From assembly GCA_020854115.1 (NCBI GenBank), contig JADZGC010000006.1, positions 1-51,561 of the forward strand: a stretch of 51,561 bases of DNA, in the 5' to 3' direction. Origin of the DNA: a bacterium. GTDB taxonomy: Bacteria > Patescibacteriota > Saccharimonadia > CAILAD01 > GCA-016700035. This document shows positions 43,359 through 51,540 of the stretch, in pieces. A program made the position numbers and the translations under genes. Numbering within the stretch: position 1 is the first letter of the stretch; each line of letters opens with the position of its first letter. The notes beneath the pieces were generated by a model. It made no database searches. It saw only the letters and a list, made by a program, of their open reading frames with translations, and was not told the DNA's origin.

Positions 43359-43694
43359 TTAGCCCAATAGGCCTTCTGGGCTGGTTTCAACCCAACCACT
43401 CCCTGTCACCTGCTTATAGAAAACAACCTTACTAACCATCTCCTCCGGATCGTAAGTATGCTCAATGCGCGACGCCGCACCACGATGTGCGTAATGTGTC
43501 TTCGTACCAGATACCGCCGGGTGAGTTATGCGATCGATCTTATATGACTCACCAGCCTTATCAAACCATATCGTGTCTCTAGTTTGTTCGAGACGAGGAT
43601 TGTCGGGAAGTGGTTCACTGATTTTCTTATGCTGCGAAAGTGTGTATTTTTGATCAATTAAGTCAACGAGGTCTTCCCACCCACGCTGATTCAT
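43359..43694 (-). CDS. Hypothetical protein (111 aa), coupled to the zinc-ribbon gene
   Basis: I do not recognise the family. 111 soluble, charged residues. It begins RGWEDLVDLIDQKYTLSQHKK (helical) and then has several beta-type stretches (DTIWFDKAGESYKIDRITHP, SKVVFYKQVTGSGWVE). No signal peptide and no cysteines. It overlaps the upstream zinc-ribbon gene by four bases (ATGA), so the two are translated together and may interact. The last gene before gltX on this strand. Confidence 0.75.
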   Translation of the reverse strand: MNQRGWEDLVDLIDQKYTLSQHKKISEPLPDNPRLEQTRDTIWFDKAGESYKIDRITHPAVSGTKTHYAHRGAASRIEHTYDPEEMVSKVVFYKQVTGSGWVETSPEGLLG

Positions 43695-45259
43695 AAGCTT
43701 GTCGCAACACGAATTATTTGATCTTGATCCAAGCCATGGTCCCCCTCTATCTTGTACATAATGCCATGATTCACCCAGGCCGCCTGATTATTACCGTAGA
43801 TATAAATGGTCAGCCCTTGCGCCTGCAAAGCGAGATAATCTTGTGACTTCACAAGGATATACTGCTCGAGCAACGCTTGAGAATCCCATTCCGTCTTCTG
43901 TTGACTCACAATCATTGCCTTATCTTGATTCTGAAGCTTGTAGATAAGTGAGCCATCACCAGAAGTTACATCACGCGTCACTACCCAGCCACTCGGTAAG
44001 TATGCGGGGGCCGCTGCCTCAACACCCGATCGTACGCTGGCAAGCTTGAGAGCGAAGGCGGGATAATTTGATTGCCACAAATACGCACCAAGCATCACGA
44101 AGGCCATTACACTCATCACGAGCGCCAAAGGGCGGGCCACACCAGGTGTAGCTGCGGGTTGAGCAATGGCCGGAGCCGTATCACCTAACGCGAGCTTAAG
44201 GGCGTCATCTCTGCTCATCACCGGCGTTATTTTTGGTGCCTCAGGAGCGACTGAAGCAGGAGCTGCTGTTGCTGCCGGCTGTACTGATGGCTGAGGCGCT
44301 GTAGCAATTGGAGCTGGAGAGGTTGCTACGGGTGAGGTTGGTAATGCCGTTGGGGCCGCTATAGTATCCACCTGTAGAACAGCGCGAGGCGCGATATCTA
44401 CCATTGACTTGCCTTGCTGTGTCGGGAGTACAGTTGGTACAGATACAGGTTCGACAACTGGTGCCGTTGTTTGCGACATGGCTTGCAGCTGACTGTCCGA
44501 CAAAACTGCTTCATCCTTACTATCTAATGATGGAATTTCAGATGCAACTTGCTCTTTGTATTCAGCTGGTGCTACGGATGCTGGCATAGATACAGGTGGA
44601 GTCGGCGTTGATGCAAGGGGTTGCGCAGGGCTTGTCGGAGCTTGAGCTACCACAGGCATTGGAGCTTGGACTGTAGGAGCCGGTGACGGCGTGGGCTGTG
44701 GCGGTAATGCAGGAGCAGCATTCGAAGCTGACACCGGAGCTGCACTAGGCATAGATACAGGGACCGTTGCGGATGGCGCGCCGGGCTGTACAGGACTCTC
44801 TACTGGCGCTACTGGAGTGGTGACCACAGACGCCGGCACTTGCATGGGTGCAGGCGGTAGGGTTTGTGCTATTTGCGGGTCCGAAACTACACCCGAAGCA
44901 GCTGACTGCTGCGAGACAGGATTTGGCGGTGGGGTCTGATTAACGGAGGGCGAGGGTGTGGGTGTGGGTGTGGGTGTGGGTGTGGGTGTGGGTGTGGGTG
45001 TGGGTGTGGGCACGGAGCTAACGGACTGTGGTGGCGCCCCAGCTGCTTGATTAGGAGGTGCGGGCATGTTAGCGGGAGTAGCAGGAGCCGGAGCAACCGG
45101 TGCTTCCTCCTTCGGCGGCTCTGCTAATCCAACCTTCTGCAGGTAGGCATCACTCTCTTGCTTGTCAGCGGTCTCCCAAGGCGTACCGCAATTAGCACAG
45201 AACACCTTACCGGCTATGACGACGCGATCTTTTTCCTCACAGTCTGGACACTGCCTCAT
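43691..45259 (-). CDS. Zinc-ribbon, Pro/Thr-repeat, membrane-anchored protein
   Basis: 522 residues. A four-Cys zinc ribbon at the N-terminus (CPDC and CANC) is followed by ~330 residues rich in Pro, Ala, Thr and Val, including a (PT)n run of about ten units. A single hydrophobic helix lies at about 375-393 (LALVMSVMAFVMLGAYLW), and a ~130-residue domain after it (YLPSGWVVTRDVTSGDGSLIYKLQN, ILVKSQDYLALQAQGLTIYIYGNNQAAWVNHG) resembles DUF4367-type sensor domains of anti-sigma-like proteins. The zinc ribbon is inside and the last domain outside the membrane. Possibly a signalling or scaffold protein. AGGAG is four bases before the ATG. Confidence 0.75.
   Translation of the reverse strand: MRQCPDCEEKDRVVIAGKVFCANCGTPWETADKQESDAYLQKVGLAEPPKEEAPVAPAPATPANMPAPPNQAAGAPPQSVSSVPTPTPTPTPTPTPTPTPTPSPSVNQTPPPNPVSQQSAASGVVSDPQIAQTLPPAPMQVPASVVTTPVAPVESPVQPGAPSATVPVSMPSAAPVSASNAAPALPPQPTPSPAPTVQAPMPVVAQAPTSPAQPLASTPTPPVSMPASVAPAEYKEQVASEIPSLDSKDEAVLSDSQLQAMSQTTAPVVEPVSVPTVLPTQQGKSMVDIAPRAVLQVDTIAAPTALPTSPVATSPAPIATAPQPSVQPAATAAPASVAPEAPKITPVMSRDDALKLALGDTAPAIAQPAATPGVARPLALVMSVMAFVMLGAYLWQSNYPAFALKLASVRSGVEAAAPAYLPSGWVVTRDVTSGDGSLIYKLQNQDKAMIVSQQKTEWDSQALLEQYILVKSQDYLALQAQGLTIYIYGNNQAAWVNHGIMYKIEGDHGLDQDQIIRVATSL
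44954..45010. repeat. Hexanucleotide tandem repeat (GGGTGT, 9.5 copies)
   Basis: 57 bases of exact GGGTGT repeats encode the Pro-Thr run of the zinc-ribbon protein on the minus strand. Copy changes are in frame, so they would vary the stalk length without inactivating the gene. Confidence 0.95.
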
Positions 45260-45322
45260 ACCACTCCTGTACCACTTATGTTAATCACATTATGCCAGGA
45301 GTGACCATAAGCGTAAAGTAGT

Positions 45323-46141
45323 TTAGCGGAGCTTTTTTGACTTGCCAGCTAGATAAACCCACCAAATGAAGGGAATTATCATCAAGCTTTTCCGTATGTC
45401 TGTCGGGCGCATCAGTACACGCCAGAACCACTCAAGGCCAGTATGGCGCATCCAGTGCGGTGCCCGCTTAATACTTCCGCCCATTTCGTCGTAATCAAAC
45501 GTTCCGCCCTCCCCAATCAAGACTCGTGCCAAATGATCTGATTTGTGAGTAGCCATAAAGAGCTCTTGCTTCGGATGCCCAAGCGCTACAAACAATATGT
45601 CTAATTTGGTAGTCTGAATACGCTCGACAAGCTTTACCTCTGCCTTAGGGGAGAAGAATCCCCGCCAAACACCCCCGATTTGCAATAACGGATATCGCTC
45701 GGTTAAGGAAGATTCTATGCGCTTCGGATCACGCCCGCCGAGCACGCCAATCCTCCAGCCATTCTGAGCTGCCTGCACCAATAGCCTATGAGTCGTATCA
45801 ACTCCCGAACCACGCTCCGGAATAACTGACGAAATCCATGAGGAATTTTGGATATTTTGCAACAAGCTCTTAACCCACTGCCACAGCGAATGTTTGGACA
45901 TATACAAATAGCTCGCTGCCCACTGCACACCAATCCCATCGGCAATCACTAAGTCTGCCTCATTTATCGCCTGTCTTACTTGTTCATCACGCCGAGCACT
46001 CGCAAAAAATGTCACATATGGCTTCACGTAGCGATAACTCTGCCCTCTCCGTACCTGCACTGCTCGCTCGATTCGCCCCAAGATTTCTGGCTCGGTCAGC
46101 GGGTCAAATTCAAGATCAAGTATCGATATACGTTGGCTCAT
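45323..46141 (-). CDS. WecG/TagA/CpsF-family glycosyltransferase (GT26)
   Basis: Adds the second sugar (ManNAc-type) to a lipid-linked GlcNAc-PP-polyprenol in wall teichoic acid or enterobacterial common antigen pathways. 272 residues. The pattern TFFASARRDEQVRQAINEADLVIADGIGV, RIGVLGG, LDILFVALGHPKQELF, GEGGTFDYDEMGG, APHWMRHTGLEWFWRVL is diagnostic for the family. A C-terminal hydrophobic/basic tail suits membrane association. It overlaps the GT4 gene (ATGA). Together with the GT4, the ligase-like protein and mreB it suggests surface glycopolymer synthesis tied to cell elongation. Confidence 0.93.
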   Translation of the reverse strand: MSQRISILDLEFDPLTEPEILGRIERAVQVRRGQSYRYVKPYVTFFASARRDEQVRQAINEADLVIADGIGVQWAASYLYMSKHSLWQWVKSLLQNIQNSSWISSVIPERGSGVDTTHRLLVQAAQNGWRIGVLGGRDPKRIESSLTERYPLLQIGGVWRGFFSPKAEVKLVERIQTTKLDILFVALGHPKQELFMATHKSDHLARVLIGEGGTFDYDEMGGSIKRAPHWMRHTGLEWFWRVLMRPTDIRKSLMIIPFIWWVYLAGKSKKLR

Positions 46142-47256
46142 TGTCCGTGCACCTCATGGATCACGGCCGACAACCGAGTACGGAATAGCTCTGGACGATA
46201 CTGCCGAGCTGCTTTACGCAACGCATGGGCATTCCATTGCTTCTTTTTGCAGACCGCCATTGCTTGACTCAGAGATTCGACAGTTGGTTCATCGTACAGA
46301 ATACCGCTCTTCCCATCAGTAATAGTTTCAGCAACGCCACCCGCCCGCAAAGCAACAACTGGTGTACCGCAACCAAGTGCCTCAACTGGCGCAATACCGA
46401 AGTCTTCAATCGAGCAAAATAAAAATCCGCGCGCAGCCGACATCACGCGCCATTTTTCTTGATCATCAACTCGACCGCGAAACTCGATATTCTTTAGTCC
46501 GGCCGCGAGCTGCATCAAGCGCTCTTTATCAGGGCCATCCCCCACGATTACAAGTCTCTCACCACTTTTGCGACATGCCTCAATTGCTAAGTTTATATTT
46601 TTATATACGCTCAAGACTGAGACAATCACCCAATAGTCTTCCCGATCAACCGCGATCGTCGGAGGCTGTTCGACAGGCGGCATGATGACCTCCGCCTGTC
46701 GATGATAAAATTTCTTGATTCGCCGAGCAATCGTTTCACTGATTGCTACAAAGTCCCGCTGCGACGACTGAGCAGAATAATAATCCCAAAGTCGCAAGGC
46801 GCTCACGATACGAGTAACATATAGCTTTACGAACGGATTTGATGTCCTCTGATTCATAGCCTGTGGCCAACTATCCCAGAGCATTCGAGCCGGTGAGTAG
46901 CAATATACCACGCAGCGCTGTCGTGGCTGCAAGCGCACATTCTTCACCCACGCCGATGAGGCTGCCAAAACGATATCATAGCCTCGTGTATCAATCCGCT
47001 CGACAGCACGACGCACCCACGGAAGTAGTAAGTAGGGGTGTCGTTTCAAGAAGCCAGGAAAATACTGTAAAAAACTAACCTTCACTCGACGCCCGCGCAA
47101 TCGTGACCCAAACATCCGCCTGTTATAAATCAAGGTCGCCACATCAGCCTCTGGGTACATCTTCAAAAGCTCATACAACACCAATTCGGCGCCGCCGTTT
47201 TTGACATTGAGCCAATCATGCAGTATCAGCATTTTTGTTGAATTACGCGCCATCAT
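46138..47256 (-). CDS. Family 4 glycosyltransferase
   Basis: 372 residues. GT-B fold. Start MLILHDWLNVKNGGAELVL (acceptor domain), then the donor domain: VIVSVLSVYKNINLAIEACRKSGERLVIVGDG, ARGFLFCSIEDFGIAPVEALGCGTPVVALRAGG with the EX7E-type motif. Such proteins add hexoses from nucleotide sugars to a lipid-linked glycan. ATG 47256 lies 14 bases inside the upstream ligase gene, with GAGCGGGGG before it as a weak Shine-Dalgarno. The longer frame start at 47280 lies deeper in that gene. It is in the middle of the mreB-ligase-GT4-wecG operon. Confidence 0.9.
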   Translation of the reverse strand: MMARNSTKMLILHDWLNVKNGGAELVLYELLKMYPEADVATLIYNRRMFGSRLRGRRVKVSFLQYFPGFLKRHPYLLLPWVRRAVERIDTRGYDIVLAASSAWVKNVRLQPRQRCVVYCYSPARMLWDSWPQAMNQRTSNPFVKLYVTRIVSALRLWDYYSAQSSQRDFVAISETIARRIKKFYHRQAEVIMPPVEQPPTIAVDREDYWVIVSVLSVYKNINLAIEACRKSGERLVIVGDGPDKERLMQLAAGLKNIEFRGRVDDQEKWRVMSAARGFLFCSIEDFGIAPVEALGCGTPVVALRAGGVAETITDGKSGILYDEPTVESLSQAMAVCKKKQWNAHALRKAARQYRPELFRTRLSAVIHEVHGQ

Positions 47257-48589
47257 GCCCCCGCTCACGCCCAGCACCATAGCTCAAGCCGGCGAGGGCC
47301 CACCAAATAATCGCTAGCGTTGAATCAGCCCAGGTGTGTAGGAATAGATTTGCGATCAAAATACCAACCAGACTTGCAAATAATACTTTTGAAACGCGGT
47401 CGCTCGCAAGCCACCACGTCCGCCATAGCTCGACAACCAGCATCGCATAGGTAGCAGCTCCAAACCAACCAACTTCGAGAAGCAGCTGCACAAACCAATT
47501 CTCAGTTACGACAAAATTACCACCATACTTACTCGCCGGTCCGGCAGAGCCAAACCCTTGCCCGAAAGGACTCTGAGCGACCAGTTGCATCCCCTGCTGC
47601 CACGCATACACGTGCCCCTCATCTGAACCAATGATTACCCCCCCCTGATTAACCTCGCCGCGGCTAAAGTAGCGCTGAATAAACGACCCCGGCACGCGCA
47701 CGAGCTCTTGTACCCAAGTCCAGACTGCCATAGTTGATATCACACCCATCAGTACATACCATGGTTGATATTTACGAGGAACGTACAGCCCCAGAAGAAC
47801 CAGACATGCGATCAAGAGACCAATCATGGCACTACGCGAGAAGGTCACAGCTAATGCCGCCGCTGCGATCACCGCGCCACTCGCAGCGGTTAAGCGTTTC
47901 TGGCGTTGTTCTGCGGTCAGTGCGATTGCTAGTAGCCATAATGTCGGTAATATGAGATAGGCACCCAGCTGATTCGGACCCCCCAATGTAGCAAATGTGC
48001 GACCGAATTCACCCCCAAAGTTCACACTCTGATAGGCATTAATAGTGTCTGATGAATACCCAACTGATTGCAGCCACGCGGTTGGAACAATGAAAAACTG
48101 AATCAAGGCCAAAACCGATACCACGAGCGCTACACCAAGCACCAAGGCACGCACCCGACGCCACCGTACAATCGAAGCAAATGGCTGTACCGCTAGAAAC
48201 AGAACCCACGGCAAGACTGTTGTCTTAACTCCTGCAAAGAACGCGATGGAAAGATCCAAGCCTGCATGAGTGAATGCGCCGACAACACCAAACAGTATCG
48301 TGGCTAGCACGAGCCAGTTGGCCGGCCGATATACCCATTGCCAGCCATCATAGACACTCTTTATGAGCGCCAGGAAGCACAAAGCAATAATCAAAACTTC
48401 TTTCCAGCTAGCAAATATAAGCTGTGAGCCGATAAAATATCCCAGTACCACCACTACAAAAGCATGAAATGGCATGCCGATCAAAAGCGCATACACAATA
48501 CCACGCGCTATAGCCTGCAGGGATGCCCCAGAAATGAGACGATTACTTTGACTCTGAGAGGGGTGCTTTTTGGTCGTTCGGCGTGGCAT
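47243..48589 (-). CDS. O-antigen ligase/Wzy-type membrane protein
   Basis: 448 residues with about ten to twelve membrane segments. A Wzy_C-type stretch is visible: FGRTFATLGGPNQLGAYLILPTLW before ALAVTFSRSAMIGLLIACLV, and later the periplasmic-side loop with QGFGSAGPASKYGGN. Members ligate or polymerise lipid-linked glycans on the outer face of the membrane. In a monoderm host it would attach a glycopolymer to peptidoglycan or another acceptor, or polymerise it. The gene starts 11 bases after mreB without a visible Shine-Dalgarno. Confidence 0.88.
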   Translation of the reverse strand: MPRRTTKKHPSQSQSNRLISGASLQAIARGIVYALLIGMPFHAFVVVVLGYFIGSQLIFASWKEVLIIALCFLALIKSVYDGWQWVYRPANWLVLATILFGVVGAFTHAGLDLSIAFFAGVKTTVLPWVLFLAVQPFASIVRWRRVRALVLGVALVVSVLALIQFFIVPTAWLQSVGYSSDTINAYQSVNFGGEFGRTFATLGGPNQLGAYLILPTLWLLAIALTAEQRQKRLTAASGAVIAAAALAVTFSRSAMIGLLIACLVLLGLYVPRKYQPWYVLMGVISTMAVWTWVQELVRVPGSFIQRYFSRGEVNQGGVIIGSDEGHVYAWQQGMQLVAQSPFGQGFGSAGPASKYGGNFVVTENWFVQLLLEVGWFGAATYAMLVVELWRTWWLASDRVSKVLFASLVGILIANLFLHTWADSTLAIIWWALAGLSYGAGRERGHDGA

Positions 48590-48600
48590 ACGTAGCTAGC

Positions 48601-49608
48601 CTATCGATTACTCATCACACTACGAATGTAGTCATCAAGATTTTCGAGCGCAATGCCAGTACCGCGTGCGACGGCCAGCATGGGCTCGTCTGCTACATAC
48701 GCCGGTACACCAGTTACTTTTGTCATCAACTTGTCGATATTGCGCAAGAGCGAACCCCCACCAGTCATCACCATACCTCGATCGATGATGTCAGAACTCA
48801 GCTCCGGTGGCGTTTGCTCGAGTACAGCCTTGACTGCGGCAATAATGCCGTCCAGCTCATCACTCATTGCCTGAGTGACTTCATCGCTATCGAGCTTAAT
48901 CGTCTTTGGAAGCCCGGCAATCATATCTCTCCCCCGGATTTGCATCGTCAGCGGCACTTCAAGCGGCAGGGCGGACCCTATCTGCTTCTTGATGTCTTCG
49001 GCGGTTTGATCACCAATTATCAGGCCATATTTTCGACGGATATAGTCCGCAATCGCCATATCAATCTTATTGCCACCAATGCGTACTGAGTTTTGAGCAA
49101 CAATGCCACCGAGCGACAAGATCGCTACCTCGGTCGTACCGCCACCAATATCAACAATCAGATTCCCGGCCGGCGCGGCAATTGGCACGCCTGCGCCAAT
49201 TGCCGCCGCAACTGGCTCGCGAATAATGTGGGCTTTTTTAGCCCCCGCCGCTAAAGCTGCATCTATCACAGCTCGCCGCTCAGTCGAAGTAACCCCGGCT
49301 GGCACTGAAATCATGAGCTCGGGACGCGCCAAGCGAATGCTGCCCGACACTTTATCGATGAAAAATTTCAGCATTGCTTGCGTTATTCGATAGTCCGCGA
49401 TCACACCTTCGCGCAGTGGACGACTGGCCGTAATGATGTCTGGCGTGCGACCAAGCATTTCCTTGGCCTCGTTCCCAATCGCCACGATGCGATTATCATC
49501 AACCGAAACCGCCACCACACTTGGCTCGTTGGCAACAATTCCCTTCTTAGGCACGTACACAAGCACATTTGCCGTACCTAGATCTATCGCTATTCGCTTT
49601 CGATGCAT
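48601..49608 (-). CDS. mreB: Rod-shape actin homologue MreB
   Basis: Polymerises along the membrane and organises lateral wall synthesis. 335 residues. RIAIDLGTANVLVYV (phosphate 1), the NLIVDIGGGTTEVAILSLGG phosphate 2 loop and VMTGGGSLLRNIDKLM adenosine loop are all normal. It leads an operon with the ligase-like protein, GT4 and WecG, and is divergent from the PEGA gene. TACAAT on the minus strand ends seven bases before the ATG, so the mRNA is probably leaderless. mreC, mreD and rodA are not present here. Confidence 0.96.
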   Translation of the reverse strand: MHRKRIAIDLGTANVLVYVPKKGIVANEPSVVAVSVDDNRIVAIGNEAKEMLGRTPDIITASRPLREGVIADYRITQAMLKFFIDKVSGSIRLARPELMISVPAGVTSTERRAVIDAALAAGAKKAHIIREPVAAAIGAGVPIAAPAGNLIVDIGGGTTEVAILSLGGIVAQNSVRIGGNKIDMAIADYIRRKYGLIIGDQTAEDIKKQIGSALPLEVPLTMQIRGRDMIAGLPKTIKLDSDEVTQAMSDELDGIIAAVKAVLEQTPPELSSDIIDRGMVMTGGGSLLRNIDKLMTKVTGVPAYVADEPMLAVARGTGIALENLDDYIRSVMSNR

Positions 49609-49615
49609 ATATACT

Positions 49616-49621
49616 ATTGTA
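49616..49621 (-). promoter_or_regulatory. -10 of the mreB operon (leaderless)
   Basis: TACAAT on the minus strand, seven bases before the mreB ATG, without a good -35 or Shine-Dalgarno. Confidence 0.5.
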
Positions 49622-49681
49622 CCTGATTTCCTGTCTCACTACAGCTCGAGAAGAAAGTAAGATAATCACAAGAAATGATTG

Positions 49682-49687
49682 TATAAT
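49682..49687 (+). promoter_or_regulatory. -10 of the PEGA-protein gene
   Basis: TATAAT overlapping an in-frame ATG (49686). The transcript would start near 49694, so ATG 49704 is the first usable start. Confidence 0.5.
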
Positions 49688-49703
49688 GAAGCGTAACCAC
49701 ACT

Positions 49704-51179
49704 ATGGTGATCTCACAAACTACCCGAAACTTCTTGATCTACCTCTTCGGAGGTGTAATTGTCGTATTTGGTACTATTTTACTCGGCGCCCTTGCTACTG
49801 GCTGGCAATATGACTTCGCGACAGGAGAACTGCGCGAAACTGGCCTCATTATCATGAATAGCGAGCCCTCTGGTGCCAATATCTCTCTCAATGACACTTC
49901 AATAAAGCAACAAACTCCCTATAGAGCCACCAATGTGTTGCCCGGTAATTATACCGTCAAGTATGAGGAGGCAGGCTATCGGCCTTGGGTTAAGAAAACC
50001 TCGGTCGAGGCTGAGCGGGTAAGCTTTGCCGACTATGCTTGGCTCATCCCCGAGCAAGTACCAACACGACTCCGCTACCCAGATAATAAAATTGTTTCGG
50101 CTACCCAGAGTATTGATCGCAAGCGCTTTGCCTTTGTAGAGCCCACATCCAAAACTGATGAGTCAGGAGCGACCATCCCTACAGCCCCGCGGATCTTGTA
50201 CGCGCCTGACCTCGCACGAGATCCCGAGATCCTATACACACCGCCCACCCCTACTAGTGAGGAGCCGGGGGCTATCGTCATCGATTCGCTCAGTATCAAT
50301 ACCGACGCTACATGGCTACTAGCCCGTCAAACCACATCGGATACAAATATAACCTGGCTACTTATTCCCACCAATCCAAATGATGTGCGTGAAAAAACTA
50401 TAAACCTCACTCAGCTCACCCCCATTCAACCAACTTGGGTGGGTTGGTCTGATGGTGAGGCAAATGAATTGTATCTCATTCTGAACGGTTCCCTGCGTCG
50501 CCTTACTTTAAACGACAAGCGATTGAGCGACTCGATCGCAGACGGCGTACAAGCTGCCAAATGGGACAATACACACCTCCTAACCGTGGAAGTATTGGCC
50601 GACGGACTACGTTGGCTCCGGGTGCGCAGCAAAGACCAGCTCAACAGTCCCGAGACTATCCACCAGGTTGCTACGAGCTCCAGCTACACAATGCAATACT
50701 TCAAACTTCTCGGCGATGACTATACCGCCATCCTGCCTGATAGCACTAAGCAACTACTAGTGACTCGTCACATATTTAATAACCCAAGCGAACGGGTTAC
50801 GAGCATTAGCGGTAAAGACATAGCGTCATTTACCGTCAATCGCAGCGGTCGATATATAGTCATGAATGAAAAGAATCGTATGTTTACTATCGATCTGGAA
50901 CGCAATCAGCGTTTCCGCTACGGGACCAGCCTATTGGGGCTGGCATCTTGGCAATGGATGAATGATCAGCACTTAGCGATCATCACAAATAATCAGCTGC
51001 GACTGATCGATTATGATGGACAAAACAATGAACTCCTCAGCACAATTATCAATCAACAATCACCGATTCTTTTCTGGGACAATAAGTCAATTTTGAGCTT
51101 CGTGCGACCAGGCGGCAATGAGTCAGCTAGACCACGCCTGACGCACTTTTTCTTACTGCCCGACAAGATCCTAGAATAA
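49704..51179 (+). CDS. Membrane-anchored PEGA-domain protein with beta-propeller-like region
   Basis: 491 residues from ATG 49704. The frame is open to 49569, but ATG 49686 lies within a TATAAT and no other start has a Shine-Dalgarno, so the later one was chosen. One transmembrane helix lies at about 10-33 (FLIYLFGGVIVVFGTILLGAL). A PEGA domain follows (GLIIMNSEPSGANISLNDTSIKQQTPYRATNVLPGNYTVKYEE, about 48-95). The rest, to the end, is a repeated beta-strand pattern resembling a WD40/TolB-like propeller (DRKRFAFVEP, TWLLARQTT, RYIVMNEKNR). The domain is outside the membrane and could bind glycans or proteins. Divergent from mreB. Confidence 0.85.
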   Translation: MVISQTTRNFLIYLFGGVIVVFGTILLGALATGWQYDFATGELRETGLIIMNSEPSGANISLNDTSIKQQTPYRATNVLPGNYTVKYEEAGYRPWVKKTSVEAERVSFADYAWLIPEQVPTRLRYPDNKIVSATQSIDRKRFAFVEPTSKTDESGATIPTAPRILYAPDLARDPEILYTPPTPTSEEPGAIVIDSLSINTDATWLLARQTTSDTNITWLLIPTNPNDVREKTINLTQLTPIQPTWVGWSDGEANELYLILNGSLRRLTLNDKRLSDSIADGVQAAKWDNTHLLTVEVLADGLRWLRVRSKDQLNSPETIHQVATSSSYTMQYFKLLGDDYTAILPDSTKQLLVTRHIFNNPSERVTSISGKDIASFTVNRSGRYIVMNEKNRMFTIDLERNQRFRYGTSLLGLASWQWMNDQHLAIITNNQLRLIDYDGQNNELLSTIINQQSPILFWDNKSILSFVRPGGNESARPRLTHFFLLPDKILE

Positions 51180-51210
51180 GAAAAACCTCGTACTATGTAC
51201 GAAGTTTTTC
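51180..51210 (+). terminator. Rho-independent terminator of the PEGA gene
   Basis: GAAAAACCTCGTAC and GTACGAAGTTTTTC pair with one mismatch around a TAT loop, right after the stop codon. The 3' arm carries the T-run. Confidence 0.8.
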
Positions 51211-51261
51211 TGGTGTATTTATTGTACCAAGTTAGAACCTATTTCCAAAATCGTTGAGCGA

Positions 51262-51540
51262 ATGAATCAGCCCCACCACCGCTCGCTTCGCTCGCGTGTC
51301 CCGCAGAAAAAAATGTTCCTTGCATTCTCGATTTGGCGGGGGGTGAATTTCTTCCTAAAAAAGAAAGGACATTTTTTCTGCGGGACTCTGCCCTCAATGA
51401 ATCGGGCAGGTGGTGGGGCTTCAATGCGGACTCGGTTTTGCCAAACTATTTTTCTGGGGATTTGGATTTGGCAAAACCGAGACTGAATTTCCCGCGCGGA
51501 GGAGGGGTCTGGGGAGGAATCCGCGCGGGGTTTCGGAATC
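51262..51540. repeat. Block of nested inverted repeats, no gene
   Basis: The end of the window has no credible protein gene but dense dyads. AGCCCCACCACC (51269-51280) pairs with 51409-51420, 12 of 12. Inside it TCCCGCAGAAAAAA and on (51299-51319) pairs with 51367-51385 apart from two bulges, and CTGCCC/GGGCAG (51388-51393, 51404-51409) forms a side hairpin. Next, CTCGGTTTTGCCAAA (51431-51445) pairs with 51467-51481, 15 of 15. Then CCCGCGCGGA (51491-51500) pairs with 51520-51529, 10 of 10. GGAATCCG occurs twice (51516, 51535). This is either a structured RNA or a repeat element; it runs to the window's edge. Confidence 0.7.

Noticed and set aside
44954-45010. GGGTGT run as a telomere-like or G-quadruplex element
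   Set aside because: Could fold, but it encodes the Pro-Thr stalk in frame, which explains it sufficiently.
51262-51486. Open reading frame of 74 codons at the right edge
   Set aside because: It runs straight through perfect inverted repeats, has no Shine-Dalgarno or -10, and its composition (RSRVPQKK, FFLKKK) is dictated by the palindromes.
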